A stretch of 64,000 nt of DNA from Tilletiopsis washingtonensis (GCF_003144115.1 NW_020312023.1:166704-230703), one strand, 5' to 3'. Positions 1 through 11,362 are shown, numbered from the stretch's first letter. Notes: a model not told the origin generated them from the sequence alone. Numbers and translations: made by a program.

Positions 1-254
1 CCCCCCTCCCTCGCCCTCCTCGCCCCTTCGCCAGTTCCACCGTCCTCGAGTGGCAAGACACGACGTCGCCCACCATTCCCAACTGGCAAGGCTTCAGCAA
101 CGCCACGGCCGCATACCTGCGCCAGCTCGGCCACAACATCACCTATGCCAATGCCGGCTCCAGCACGGCGCAGGGCGTGCAGCGCTTCCAAAACGGCACC
201 CTGCTGGCCGCGCATGAGAATCGCCAGCTCAGCTCGGGAGGATCGGCCATTTAG
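1..254 (+). CDS. gamma-glutamyltranspeptidase, C-terminal end (5' part outside window)
   Basis: Only the last exon is present. The open frame ends with TAG at 252-254. The final residues read N-A-G-S-S-T-A-Q-G-V-Q-R, then an N-G-T-L-L-A-A segment, then a Gln-Leu-Ser-Ser-Gly-Gly-Ser-Ala-Ile end. This matches the usual C-terminus of the small subunit of fungal gamma-glutamyltranspeptidases (Ntn hydrolases that cleave glutathione gamma-glutamyl bonds). A likely acceptor (CGCCAG) ends at 34, with clear coding from 35, and the pyrimidine-rich 1-34 would then be intron. The catalytic Thr and the N-terminal transmembrane or signal region lie off the left edge, so activity and location cannot be judged. 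The family call rests on about 70 residues. Confidence 0.7.
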   Translation, partial: PLPRPPRPFASSTVLEWQDTTSPTIPNWQGFSNATAAYLRQLGHNITYANAGSSTAQGVQRFQNGTLLAAHENRQLSSGGSAI

Positions 255-756
255 ACCCGCTCCCTTCGCCGTCCCCTTACTCTCTTCCCCCCCCCCCTTC
301 CTTCACCCCTTGTTTACGCCCAACTCGTTGCCCTACCGCTCCTTTCCATGCTGCCAATGCGATGAGCCCACGGCGAAAGCGATGCCGCTGCGCCCGATGT
401 GCGCTACCAGGGCTGGTCAGCAGCGGCGAAGCTGGGGAACCCCCCGAGAAGGGCAGAGGCGGCGAAAAGGAGGCGCGCTAGAGTTGCGCGCCTGACGGAG
501 GTAGACGCCGCATTCCGCACGCGCGGCTCCGCTCTCAGCAGCGGCGCAGGTGAGGAGCGCAGTGATGGAGAGAGAGAGACGGAATTCCGGTAGAAGGCCG
601 AGTAGAGGTGACAAGGGGTGATGTATGAACCACGGGTGCGCAAGAGGAGAGTAAGCGGGAGCGAGGAAAGCGGAGAGAGAGCCATGCAGGGATCATCGGC
701 GACGAGAAAGTAATACACAGAGGTCGAGTAGTAGCGGAGAGGTGCGGACGGGGGCG
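255..756. other. convergent intergenic region
   Basis: This is the 3' junction between the transpeptidase (+) and the CDC4-like gene (-). It holds a run of ten or more C near 288-297 and purine-rich sequence. The short open frames on both strands show no recognisable motif. I see no gene here. Confidence 0.5.
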
Positions 757-3700
757 CTACGAGTCAAGCAAGGGCTTCATGGTGATGGTCTCCATCGACG
801 TCTTGCTGTCGCGCTTGCACAGCACGACACTGCGAGAGGAGACAGTCAGCAGGGCAGGCATGATGCGGCAGGAGGACGGCGAGAGGGGAGGGGGGCGACA
901 AACTCACAGGCAATCGTCCTTGAATGCCATCTTCCACACGGCCTCGCTCGGCTCGACCATCTCGCGGATGAAGGCGCCGCTCTGAAAGTCCCACAGCTTG
1001 ACGCGCCCGTCGTTGCCGCCCGTGACGATGAAGCGGTCGTTGAACTGCAGGCACGTGACGGAGTTGTCGTGGGCGCAGATGCGGTGCTTCGTCTGCATCG
1101 TCTTGAGGTCAAAGACGATGACGCGGCCGTCGCTGCCGCCCGTGACGAGATGGGCGTCGGTGAACTGCAGCTGGCCGACGAGAGAGGTGTGGCCTTGCAG
1201 CGTGCAGACGCACTCGCTGGCAAGGGAAAGGATGAATAAGGAGGGCATGGGGGGCTGCGCTTTGCATCGACAAACGGACTCACCCAGTATTGGCGTTCCA
1301 GAGACGCACCGTCGAGTCCAGGCTGCCAGTCGCAATGCGCACGCCGTCGAATGCCACGGCGTAGATCTGGTGGAAGTGTCCGCGCAGCACCTGCACGCAC
1401 TCGCCCGTGTCGATGTCCCACACGCGACACGTGCAGTCGTAGCTGCCGCTGACGACGCGATTGCCGGCGACTTCGATGCAGCGCACCGAGTGCTGATGTC
1501 CCACGAGCTGATGCACCAGCTGGCCCGTGGCGATGTTCCACACGCGCACTGTGCTGTCGCGCGCGCCCGACACGGCCAGTGGTCGTCCATCGACGACCTT
1601 GAGGCAGCGCACCGTGGACGTGTGGCCGCGCATGACGTACTGGCATGAACTGAGGCGGTGGTCAGCGCGTGTGTTGTCCCATCACCCCCAGGGCTACTCA
1701 CCCAGTGCGCAGATTCCACACCCGAATGTCACGGTCGCAGCCGCCCGTGATGACGAGGGCATCCTCGTTGCCAAAGCCCCGCACGCTGCCGCACGGGTTT
1801 GAGCCGGCCGTGCGGGAGCGCGTCGAGTCCTGCTGCGGCATGGCGCTGCCCCACAGCGAGGCGTCTTCTGCGGCGGCCGCGGCGGCGCGAGCATCAAAGT
1901 CGGCCGCCTCGTCGCTGTCGGCGCCGAGGTGCCTCGCACGATTGGCGCGCACTTGCGCAGCGAGATGCCGCGGCACACGGCCGGTCCCGTCGGCCATGAC
2001 GGCATCGCGAATCGCGCCGGCGTCGGCCTCGGCCTCGGCCGCCGCACGTTCGCGCGCACGCTCGGCGGCCGTCGGCTCGCGCAGGCTCTCCGGGCGGTTC
2101 GGGCTCGAGCCGTTGCGCAGCATCGCCCGACGCGCACGATGAAACCACTCGAGCGTCTCGTCGTCGCTCCGCCCCGGTGCACCCTCGTCGCCGAGAGGCA
2201 TCGCGCTATGTGTCCGCTTCGGCAGCGCCGAGAAGGCACCGCCACCGCCGAGGCCAGGACTGCTGAGGGTGCTGCCTGCAGGTCCTGCCGCAGCACGTGC
2301 CTCGTCATCATCAGCGTATGCGGAAGCGCTTGGTCGCTGGTCGTGCACGAGCAGCTCCAGGTCGCCGCCAGCCGCAAAGCTCGGCACGCGGCGCAGCGCG
2401 CCGTCGCGATGCTTGCCCTTGTACACGGCCAGGCCGGGACGCGAGCGCGCGCCCTCGGTGCGCGACACGAGCGTCAACGCCCACACGCCGCTCTCGTGGC
2501 CGGCAAGCGTGTGCATATAGAGCCCGGTGCGTGCGTCAAAGACGTGGATCTTGGCGTTGGCCATGCCGACGACGATCCACTCTGAGTCCATCGCCAGCGT
2601 CGTCACGACGGCGCCGTTGTCGCCCGACGTGTACTGCGTGAGCATGCGGCCGCCGCGGCGCCAGTTCGAGTCTGCCGGGTGTGAGTGGGGGAGCATGAGG
2701 GTGTGACGCACGGCGGCCACTCACCCGTCAAGTAGGCCAGCTTGAAGTGCGTCTTGTAGCTGAACGGCCGCACGCCGCTGCCCTCTGCAAACGTCGCCGC
2801 ACGCTCGCCGCTGTGCGAGACAAACGACGAGGGGCGGCCCATGCCCAGGCTCGAGGAGGAGCCCGACGGCTCGCCGAGCGCAGCCGCCGCGCCCGGAGCA
2901 CTGCGGCGGCGCGCCTTCTTTGCGTCGGCCACCAGGCGGCGAGCGGCGGGCGTGACGTGCATGTCGTCCATGCGCGCCGTCGGATAGAGCGGGTCCTCCA
3001 CGCCACTCATCGACACAGGCAGGCCGAGGCCCTGCGCAAACACGTCCTCGTCCACCTCCATGCCGCGCGAGCTGCTGCCCGCCGCAGCGTCCGGCGCGCG
3101 AGAGAGCGTCGGCGGGCGCGCCATGCCGACGGCAGAGCGCAGAGGCGCCAGGCGAGGAACAAAGGAGGCCAGCGTCGACGAGGCGGGTCCGGCATACGTG
3201 CGCGCCCACGAGCCGGCGCCGAGCCAGCCGAGATTGGCGCTGCCGCTCGGCTCGGCCAGCTGCGGCTCTGCATCGTCGCCGAACGGATCCGAGCCATCGG
3301 CGGGCGAGAAGGGCTGCGGGCGTGAGGGTCCATCGCGTGGCTGCTGCATGAAGCGCGAGCCTGCCGGCTGTGCGTAGGCTGCCTGCTGCGGCGCCCCGTA
3401 GCGCTCCTCGGCCTCCTCGGCCACAATCTCCTCGAGCTGCGCGTAGAAGGCGCGGTCTGCCTCGCTCATGTCGATGCTGCCGCGCCGCATGCCCAGCGCG
3501 TCGTCGCTCTCCTGCTTGGCGAGGAAGAGATCGTGCAGCGTGCGCAGCTCGTGCAGCGCATTCGACGGGTCCAGGCCGCGTGCGCGGTAGCGCTGATAGA
3601 GCGACGCCAGCAGCGTGGCGTCGGCGTCGTCGCGCGCGTGACTCAGCTGCTCGTCGTCATCGTCGTCGTCGCGGCGCGACGAGTCGGCCGACTCGGCGAG

Positions 3701-4306
3701 CGGCGCCAGACGCGCGTACGTATACGCATCGCTGGCCGAGTACGAGGTGCTGCCGACGGGCGCCGGCCACGCGGCGCTGCCGCCGAGGCCCGCACTGCCG
3801 AGCAGCGAGATGCTGCCGAGGCTCATGCGGCGGTAGCGGAAGGCGTGCTTGACGCACATGGCCTTCCACGTGTGCTCGTCGTTGACGAGGGAGCGCCAGA
3901 AGCGGCTGACGCCACTGGCGCGCGCCAGCGTCGTGGGGTCGTCGATGAAGCTGAGGATGTGCAGGCTGATCTCGATGGGCAGCTGGCCGAGAAAGTCGAT
4001 CTTGAGGCGCGCGGTGATGTCCGTCTGCAGCTGCGAGAGCTCGCGGATGCTGCACAGGCCCAGCAGGCTCGTCAGCACGGCGCTGCGCTCGGCGGCGTCG
4101 AGCTTGGGAAAGACGAGGGCGAGGTGCTTGCCGAGGCTGGCGGCGTCGTCGGCGCACGAGAGGCGCGCCATGCCGAGCGCGCTCGGCTGCGGCGAGGGCG
4201 CGGGCGTGGGCGGCGAGACGGCGCGATGCATGAGCGGGTGCGGCGTGTGCGGCGTGTGTGGCAGCGACGACGACGAGGCGCCGCCGGAGGAGGGCATGTG
4301 CGACAT
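757..4306 (-). CDS. CDC4: F-box/WD40 substrate adaptor of SCF ubiquitin ligase, Cdc4/Pop1/Fbw7 type
   Basis: Five exons: 4306-2725, 2671-1702, 1649-1284, 1216-908, 829-757. Together they make 3300 nt, 1099 aa. The start is the first in-frame ATG (4306), because the frame upstream has no ATG. The N-terminus is Ser/Pro-rich. An F-box follows around residues 135-180 (LPIEISLHILSFIDD with a Trp-rich tail). A long acidic/Ser-rich linker comes next. Seven to eight WD repeats then fill the C-terminal half, with repeated T-G-[GS]-x-D and V-x-[VL]-W-[ND] ends. The propeller spans exons 1-5. In the family, the F-box binds Skp1 and the propeller binds phosphodegrons of cell-cycle inhibitors and other targets in the nucleus. 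The order F-box then propeller and the repeat sequences fit Cdc4/Pop1 better than Met30/SconB, but the sub-family call is by pattern only. Introns are 52-78 nt. Confidence 0.88.
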
Positions 4307-5267
4307 GGCGCACGGCGCGCCGGCGGCGGGGCAGCGAGTGGCGTGCAGGCGGCGTGCGGGTGGTGTAGAGGAGATGTGCAAGCGGTGTCCAGGAGATGTG
4401 CGGCACTCTTACTGCTGGTGGGTAAGAAGGGGGTGTGCGAGTGGGGAGCAGCGGGCGGAGGTGGTGGGCGAGGGCCGAGCTCCGAGCGGAGACGTCGTGC
4501 CTGACAGCGGCGCGGACTTTAGGCGTGCGCTGCGCGAACCGGCGGTAGGCACGCGCCGAGCGCCGGCGCACAGCGCGAGCACGGCATCAGCAGCCCACGC
4601 TCACACTCCCTCGAACTCCCGCCACGGCCCCCTGCAGCGCGCAGCAGCGGGAGCAGCGTCTTAGCGCCGGAGCGCGTGTCCAGCGTCTTCTTAGGGTGTA
4701 TGAGCCTCGTTGTCCCCATGACCATGCTGAGCAGACTGCAAGCCTCGCGCGCCTCTGTGCAAAGCGCACTCAGAAGACCTGGCACGCCTTGGTGCGCTGC
4801 GGTGCGCGGCTCAGGCAGAGACCCTGATGAGTGGCGTGCACTGCCGAGCGCGACTGCCAGCCTCTGAGCCATGTCGAGCTCACGGCAGTGGACTGCACCG
4901 CTCGTCCCAGCAGAACAAGGTTGCTCGATCGCACAAGCAGCACAAGTCACACAAGGCGCCACCATTCACTCTGGCGCACATTTCAGGAACGGCGTGAAAG
5001 AGATGCTTGAACGGACGGTGAGGAACGAGGAACAGAGGCGCTGAACTTGGTGATGGTACGTGTGACGGAACTGTGGACGTGATGACGGGCGTGATGATGA
5101 ACGTGGTGACGAGCGTGATGACGAGCGTGAGCCATGAGGCTGCGGAGCTTGATGCGCTGCGAGGAGGAGAGGATGAGCATGCGTGCTGCTGAACGCGTAT
5201 GCCTCTGGCGAGCAACTCGAAGCCGACAAGAGGCGCCGCATGCACTCACCGGGCGAAAGACTCCCTC
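4307..5267. other. intergenic: CDC4 promoter and downstream region of the 218-aa gene
   Basis: No convincing gene is visible. A GTGATGACGAGC-like 12-nt unit is repeated imperfectly about four times at roughly 5079-5131. The short frame it creates on the minus strand (hydrophobic Val/Ile/Thr-rich) is a by-product of that repeat. GTGAGT-like sequence near 5243-5248 on the minus strand could be a donor, but no matching exon frame was found. Confidence 0.4.
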
Positions 5268-5924
5268 TCAGACTCGCTGGCATCCACTCAACGGCGCGGT
5301 TGGATGGGCGAGCCCAGCCACATCGTCATGGCGCCCGTGAAGCGGCTCCGAAGCGAGCATGGTGGGAATGGGGTCCTTGAGAGGCTCGGGCAGATCAGCG
5401 CTACGGAGCGCCGCCTCGCGCTCCTCGGCGCCGCCATTCTGCTGCGAGATGCGCAGCAGCGTCGCGACGACGTGACGAGGCAGGTAGCGAATGCAGTGGC
5501 ACAGCCACAGCACGTTCTCCTCTGCGTCCACCGCCTTGTTCCACGCCGTCGGCACGGCGGGTGCCGGAGAGTTGGCGAACTTGAAGTACGACGCCAGCGT
5601 CTTGACGAGCGCACGGCACGAGACCTCGCCGAGCGACACCTGCAGCTTGGCGCGCAGCGCGTTCTCGAGCCGCGCCTTGAGAGGCGCGTTGGCCGCAAAG
5701 GCCTCGTCGGGGTGCACCAAGATCGCTCGCGTGTAGTCGTAGAAGCCCGTCTGCAGCTCGTAGGCGCTGTGCGCCGTGCTGAAGATGGGCTGCGACGTCT
5801 CCTTGCGCACGTGGTGCAGGCGGTGAAGCTCGTTGGCCAGGTCCTGCAGGCCCGCCGCCGCCTCGGGGTTGCCGACGGGAGCGGGCAGACGGATCGGGGT
5901 CAGGGATGCGCGGCAGGGACTCAT
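5268..5924 (-). CDS. unknown 218-aa protein, uninterrupted coding exon
   Basis: The coding frame starts with ATG at 5924 and stops at 5268. I do not recognise the family. The central 60-190 region looks like a soluble helical domain: Leu/Ala/Glu-rich, with LQDLANELHRLHHVRKE, Y-x-F-x-Y and a W-x-x-A-V-D-A-E-E-N-V-L-W-L-C segment. No signal peptide, transmembrane segment or Cys cluster is visible. A good 54-nt intron (donor GTGAGC, CTGAAC branch, TTCGCAG acceptor; 5929-5982) lies immediately upstream of the ATG, so the 5' leader is probably spliced. The last 25 residues differ in composition (His/Arg/Gly), and a missed 3' intron is possible. The real C-terminus is uncertain. Confidence 0.6.
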   Translation of the reverse strand: MSPCRASLTPIRLPAPVGNPEAAAGLQDLANELHRLHHVRKETSQPIFSTAHSAYELQTGFYDYTRAILVHPDEAFAANAPLKARLENALRAKLQVSLGEVSCRALVKTLASYFKFANSPAPAVPTAWNKAVDAEENVLWLCHCIRYLPRHVVATLLRISQQNGGAEEREAALRSADLPEPLKDPIPTMLASEPLHGRHDDVAGLAHPTAPLSGCQRV

Positions 5925-5982
5925 TGCGCTGCGAAGTGAGGTTCAGCGCTGGATCGACAGGTAGCGACAGGACGAGGCTCAC

Positions 5983-7069
5983 GCTGTAGCTGAGCTGGTG
6001 GCTCTTTGTGGCGCGGCGTACGAGGGCACGAGGTGCGGCCAGGCGGACGGCGGAGCAAGCGGGCCGAAGGTGAGGGCGTGAAGGGCTGCGTAGCTGGGCA
6101 AGGGCGAGCAGAGAAGAGGAGTCGAAGGTGGTGGTGGCGGGAGGGAAAGGAGTGACTGCGCAGGCGTATAAGGGCCTTGGCTGCCTCTTTGAGCCTGCTC
6201 GGGCGAGCGAGTGCGCCCCGATGGGGCCCGCCGCGGCGCGCGTCCGGTGGGCTCGGGCTGCCTGCCTTGTGCGCCTCTCGGCCGACGCAGAGTGCGCTCG
6301 CAGACGTCACAGGGGCTGCCGAGCCGTTGATGCCGCTGTTTGTACCTGCGTCTGCTCATCTGAGGTGATCTCTCGGCAGGTTTGCGCTTCAGGTGCAGGG
6401 GTGCGCATGGCGGACAGGCACGCGTCGCGCGAAATTGAGGTGCAGGGCGGCGCCACCCCTCTTGCCCAACGCAGCATCATGTGATAGCATATGGCCTGCT
6501 ACCAGCGCACAAGCAAGAGTCAAGTCTCGGTGCGATGCGCCCTCAGTGCTCCCCTTCTGCGAGGAGAGTTGGCTGCAAGGTCTAGGCGGCGACGACCAGG
6601 CGTGTAGCGTCACCCTGTCCGCGGCGTGGCGCGGCCCGAGGTCCGGGGCAGCCGCCGAGCAGAGCCGCCAGCATACACAAATTGTCGTCTGAAGGCGGCA
6701 AAGCAAGGGCATCGCCAGAGGCAACACAGTGCAGCGGGTACTGATGCCGTAGGCCTTTGCGCACGAGAGGTGCAGGGCGGTGCGAGGGGCCACGGGCATG
6801 CTGTGTCGCCGACTGCCGGACCCGCACCTGTCCCCGATGCCGCTGTGGGCTAGACCTTCTGCGCTGATGCAGCACATCCACAGCATCTCGCGCACCTCAC
6901 GCCACAGTCTAGTCAAAAGGAGCGTTTGCCTTTGGTGGGCGGGGAAAGATACAGACGTGACAAAGAGAAGAGGGAGAATCTACAAGCTGGCCGAGAGTCG
7001 TGCGTGCCCGCTGGGGTGTGATGGGGCGCGCCTCAGCGCACGAGGTGAATGGGAGACGCTTGAAGGCGC
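5983..7069. other. intergenic, no gene recognised
   Basis: This holds the 5' leader and promoter of the 218-aa gene, with a weak TATA-like TATAAG at about 6167-6172 on the + strand (CTTATA when read on the gene's strand) and pyrimidine-rich leader sequence. Beyond it is the 3' flank of PGK1. Open frames of up to 175 codons occur but lack motifs and the local codon bias. A GAGGTGCAGGGCGG string occurs at about 6438 and again at about 6768. Confidence 0.4.
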
Positions 7070-8813
7070 TCACTTGCTGCTGAGCTCAGCAACGCCGGGC
7101 AGCGTCTTGCCCTCGAGCAGCTCGCTGTGGGGAGAAGGCAACGTCAGCCATGCGGGCAGGAGAGGTTGATGATGGGCATACGCACAGCGAAGCACCGCCG
7201 CCGGTCGAGACGTGGCTGATGCCCTCCTCGGCCTTGTAGTTGGCCACCACGGTGGCGCTGTGGGGGCGAGTCAGTGCCGTGCAAGTGGCACACGCTGGCG
7301 CTCCATACTCACGTGTCGCCGCCGCCGACGATGACCGTCGTGCCGGCCTTCTCGGCCTCGAGGCAGGCGTCGAGCATGGCCTTTGAGCCCTTTGCGAAGT
7401 TCTCAAACTCAAACACGCCGGCAGGGCCGTTCCAGAGAATCGTCTTTGCGCTCTTGATCGTCTCCTGAAAGAGGGCCTGCGACTTGGGGCCGGCGTCGAG
7501 GCCCATCCAGCCATCGGGAATGCCCTCGGCGTCCGTGGCGCTGCCGACCTGTGCGTCCTTGGCAAACTTGTCGGCCGTGACGTAGTCGACCGGGAAGACG
7601 AGCTCGACGTTGTTCTTCTTGGCCTTCTCGACGAGCTCGCCGACCTTCTTGGAGCCGGGCTCGTCGAAGAGCGAGTTGCCGATCTGTGCAGAAGTCAGGC
7701 ACAGCCCACGCAGACCTTTGCCCGTCTCCACTCACCGACACGCCGTCGAGCGTCTTCTTGAAGGTAAACGCCATGCCGCCGCAGATGATGAGCTTGTCGA
7801 CCTTGTCGAGCATGTTCTCGATGAGCTGGATCTTGTCCGAAACCTTGGCGCCGCCGAGGATGGCGAGGAAGGGGCGCTCGGGGCTCTCGAGGGCCTTGGC
7901 AAAGAAGTCGAGCTCCTTCTTCATGAGGAAGCCCGAGGCGCGCTGCTCGAGCTGCACGCCGACCATCGACGAGTGGCCGCGGTGCGCCGTGCCGAAGGCG
8001 TCGTTGACGTACACGTCGGCGAGCTTGGTCAGACTGGCGCGGAAGGCCTTGACCTTCTCCGCATCCGCCTTGACCTTGTTGCCGTCGGCGTCGACGCCCT
8101 TGCCCTCCTCCTCGATGTGGAAGCGCAGGTTCTCGAGCAGGATGATCTGCCCGCCCGACGCCTTGGCCACGGCCGCCTCCGTCTCGGCGCCGACGCAGTC
8201 GGGCAGGAACTCGACGGGCTTGCCGAGCAGCTCCGACACCTTGTCCGCCACGGGCTTCAGGCTGTACTTGGGCGTCGGCTTGCCGTCGGGGCGGCCCATG
8301 TGCGACATGAGGATGATCGCCTTGGCCTCTGTAGCAGGGTGTCAGAGGTGCGACAGGGCAGATGGCTGGTACACGTCGCGCCGGCGCAGGATCAGAAGGA
8401 AGGCAGCGGAAGGATCCACACGGTTTTGCGCTCTCGGACTCGGCCACATGGGCACTTTACATCCGCGAAATGCTTCATCACGTCGTGCGCACGGCAGCAG
8501 CGCGCCTGGCTCCGCACTCACTCTTCTCGATGGCGTACTTGATCGTCGGCAGGGCCGCGGTGATGCGCTGCAAGCGGGGTCAGCAGAGCGGCATGCTGCG
8601 AGATGGCGTCTTCCACCTCGCCGCCCATCATCGCCTGGCATCACTGCTCACCTGCGGGTTGGTGATGGTGCTGCCGTCCATGGGGACGTTGAAGTCCACG
8701 CTGGCGCGGGTGTCAGCGACGCCGACGCACACCCCACGCACGACTCACCGGATGAGGACGCGCTTGTCGGCGACGTCGATGTCCGAGAGGGCGAGCTTGT
8801 TGGAGAGCGACAT
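7070..8813 (-). CDS. PGK1: phosphoglycerate kinase (glycolysis)
   Basis: Seven exons: 8813-8749, 8700-8652, 8567-8522, 8328-7736, 7683-7313, 7257-7186, 7124-7070. They total 1251 nt, 416 aa, exactly the usual length. The cytosolic enzyme transfers phosphate between 1,3-bisphosphoglycerate and ADP. Visible family signatures are VDFNVP near residue 23, SHMGRP near 62, the central [17 protein letters not shown]-like [24 protein letters not shown] and the C-terminal [16 protein letters not shown]. Every phase closes cleanly. The 5' end is cut into three small exons of 65, 49 and 46 nt, while the middle is one 593-nt exon. Codon use is the strongest in the window (nearly all C/G-ending), as expected for a highly expressed gene. 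Confidence 0.97.
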
Positions 8814-10155
8814 GATGGGCAGGTGTGGTGTGGTGGAGGGGAGGAAGCCCGGGCAGCGCGGTGGAAGGGCTTCGACCGCCAGCGCACCCAACTCCACCGC
8901 CCGCCGCGAAGGTCTCGGCGAGACGCGGCGCCGGGCACGCCGCCTGTCTCCCGCCCTCGGCGCGCCCCGGCGGGACTCGGGTCGTGCAGGAGCAAGACGT
9001 CCGTGCGGCGGTGCGCGCCACGTGATCGCCCCAGATCTGACTCTCTTCGCTCCTCTGCGTCGCTTTGCGCTGTCCTTCTCGCTTGACCTCCCGTCCTGTC
9101 GCTCTTGGCAGGTACAGAAGGATCAGCGCCAAAAAAAAAAAAAGTACGGGTCAAGGCGCGGCATCGCTCGTAAGCGCCGCGGGCAGAAATACCAAGGTGG
9201 TTTGCTGCTAGTCCCTGTGGATTGACAGCAAATGTGAGCGGAGCCTTACGGGTTTCGAACCGAATTCTCAGCTTTCTGTGGGTCTGCAAGCCCGGGCGCC
9301 GTCCGCAATGACGACTGTATTCGCTTAAATTCACGCCTGGACTTTAGCCACCTAGGCTACGTACTGGATTTTGCGCCACTGCCTTGCTGCACGCTATATG
9401 ACCTTGGTGTGTGGGAGCCGAACGCTTTGGACGCCCTTGGGAGGCTTGCGACTTGGCCTGGGAGACGCGCGAGCACGGCATGCGGTGGTTTAGGCTTCGA
9501 GCAGGTGCAGACCATGCGGACGGTGATGGGGCTGCTGCCTGCTGCGGCCATGCACATGCGCACGTGGCCCCAACACTACGCAAGGTACATCGCTCGCCAA
9601 GACCTGTAGCCGGCTCGGAAGTCTCCTGAGCGTGTGCCTGACGCTGCGGCTCGACTACTCGGAGGCGGCCTCGCAGGCGGCCTTCGCCTGCTGCTCGACA
9701 ACGCGCGTTGGGGCGACCGCCTGCGAATGACGCGTAGAGTGCTTTGAGCGAGGACCGATTTGGCAACGAGGCGATAGCGCAATCGTTGGCGAGGCACGCA
9801 GCGAGAGGCGGCAGCGCATAGAGGTGTTTTGAGGCCGTCTCGTGCGCCGGCAAGCGCGGCAAGCGCGTGAAGGCCAGACAGCCCACAGGGCTCGAAGTGC
9901 TGTCAGGCAGAAGCGAAGCAACGTGCGCGCACACGACGACTGCGGTCTGCCCGAGCTTCCTTCCCGACCACCATAAGCATCCATCGCACACGCATCACCG
10001 CCCTCAAGATCGCTCGTGAGCCTTGCTCTTTTAGTCCCTCTACCTCTTCCTGATCGCCCACTGCACAGCTCGAGCGCCCACCTTCAAGCAGCATCTTCGC
10101 TCCACGTGCATCGCTACTTCTTCGCGCCTTCATCGCAGCGCTCGCCATCTACGCC
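8814..10155. other. divergent intergenic region (PGK1 promoter side) with A13 tract
   Basis: This separates PGK1 (-) from the 10156 gene (+). It contains a run of about 13 A at about 9132-9144 and a tRNA-like block described separately (9238-9355). The remainder, about 9360-10015, holds no open frame that looks coding. Pyrimidine-rich sequence before 10156 fits a 5' leader. Confidence 0.4.
9238..9355 (-). tRNA. degenerate tRNA-like sequence (possible intron-containing Leu-UAA type)
   Basis: The minus strand carries an exact RNA polymerase III B-box match (GGTTCGAAACC, about 9249-9259). About 90 nt upstream is an A-box-like TAGCCTAGGTGG. The outer ends can pair for six of seven positions (GTAGCCT with AGGCTCC). 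A TTTAA in the putative anticodon loop would give UAA. Against a functional gene: the T-stem needs an 8-nt loop or mismatches, no clean anticodon stem closes around the presumed intron, and no T4 terminator follows closely. It may be a decayed tRNA or tRNA-derived fragment. Confidence 0.3.
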
Positions 10156-11362
10156 ATGTCGTCGTTCGACTTTCTCTCCGCCGCTGGCGCCGGCGCAGCT
10201 GCTTCTCCCGCCGCTGGCTCGGCTTCGGCTCCTGCTCCTGGCGCTGCCGGCACGACCGACGCTCGCGCCGCTGCCGGCGCAGCTGTCACAGGCTCCTTGC
10301 GACCTTTGCTCTTGAATGTGCTCAAGGCGAGGTGGGAGAATGCTGCACCGCTCGCTAGCCGCCCGGCTGGCGTCGAGCCGTCTGCAAGCATCGACGAGGC
10401 GCAAGCGGCCCTGTCCGGGCTCGTCTTTCCCCCCGGCGGCCAGACTACATTCGTAGACTACGCGCGCAACGTCATCGCACTGCGTCGCGAGTTTCGCAAG
10501 TTGTTCGGACTGCCGCTGGGCCCATACGGCGTTGCGCCATTGAGCGAGGAGGAGCGCGCCGAGACTGACGAGAGCACGCTCAACCCCATCAAGCTCGATC
10601 GCGGAGAGCCCATTATTCCCAGAGGAAGGACGCCTGCCTCGTGGCGAGAGTGTCTCGAGGCGCTCGAGGCGGACGACGCGCACATCCGCGAGTGGCAGCA
10701 CTATGAGCTCGCCATCAACGAGCAGTACTTCTGGGTCGCTGAGAGGTGCCGCGCAGAGTACGAGGAGCATCAGAAGATCCTCGAGGAGTGCCGCGCACAG
10801 CTCGAGGCGCATCAGGACGTCGCAGTGATCGACATCACGAGTGCGGAGCCTTTGACGCAAGAGCGGGCGGACGAGGGCCTTGCGGGGATAGTTGAGGAAG
10901 TGCAGGGAGTCAAGAAGACGCTTGCTGAGATCGCCTCGCTGGTGGGCGACCGCCAGGCGCGCGACGCTTACATCCGCAAGTGGGCGGAGCAGGAGCTCAT
11001 CCTGAGCGCGCAGCGCATCCGCGACGCCAAGAAGAAGCTCGCAGAGGCAGAGACCAACACGGCGGTGGGAGGCGACAAGTCCGGCGAGCCCGCAGCACAC
11101 GCAGCCTCGACCTCGTCGACGTCGTCGGAGCGCAAGCACGCCAAGTCTGCGTCGGCCGGCAAGCCCGCGGCACACGCAGCTTCAACGTCGTCGACATCGT
11201 CGGAGCGCAAGCACGACAAGTCTGCGTCCAAGATCCGCGACGACCTTCGTCGTCCCGCCAAGACGGGCGAGACCGAGGCCAAGGACGAGAAGTGCGTGAT
11301 GGCACAGTCGCTGCGCTTCGCGATCGACTGACTGACGCTCTTCTCTGCGCAGGCGCTCGTAG
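10156..11362 (+). CDS. unknown coiled-coil protein with a 25-aa tandem repeat
   Basis: ATG at 10156. I do not recognise the family. The first 45 residues are Ala/Gly/Ser/Pro-rich. Residues about 60-300 are charged and helical with probable coiled coil (E-E-H-Q-K-I-L-E-E-C-R-A-Q-L-E region). The tail is Lys/Ser-rich and contains two copies of a 25-residue unit (PAAHAASTSSTSSERKH core), encoded at 11083-11157 and 11158-11232. Two 3' ends are possible. Unspliced reading stops at 11329-11331 (391 aa). A good 61-nt intron (GTGCGT donor at 11292, CTGACTGAC branch, TGCGCAG acceptor ending 11352) instead gives a short K-R-S end at 11362 (379 aa). I favour the spliced form. Confidence 0.7.
11083..11232 (+). 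repeat. 75-bp tandem duplication inside a coding region
   Basis: Two adjacent 75-bp copies, about 90% identical, in frame (25 codons each), ending in K-S-A-S-A and K-S-A-S-K. Because the period is a multiple of three, copy number can vary without breaking the frame. Confidence 0.85.

Noticed and set aside
5079-5131. Hydrophobic minus-strand peptide near 5.1 kb as a small membrane protein
   Set aside because: The Val/Ile/Thr text comes from an imperfect 12-nt repeat, and there is no good start or conserved context.
6389-6916. 175-codon minus-strand frame downstream of PGK1
   Set aside because: No motifs, unlike local codon use, and other frames over the same DNA are equally open.
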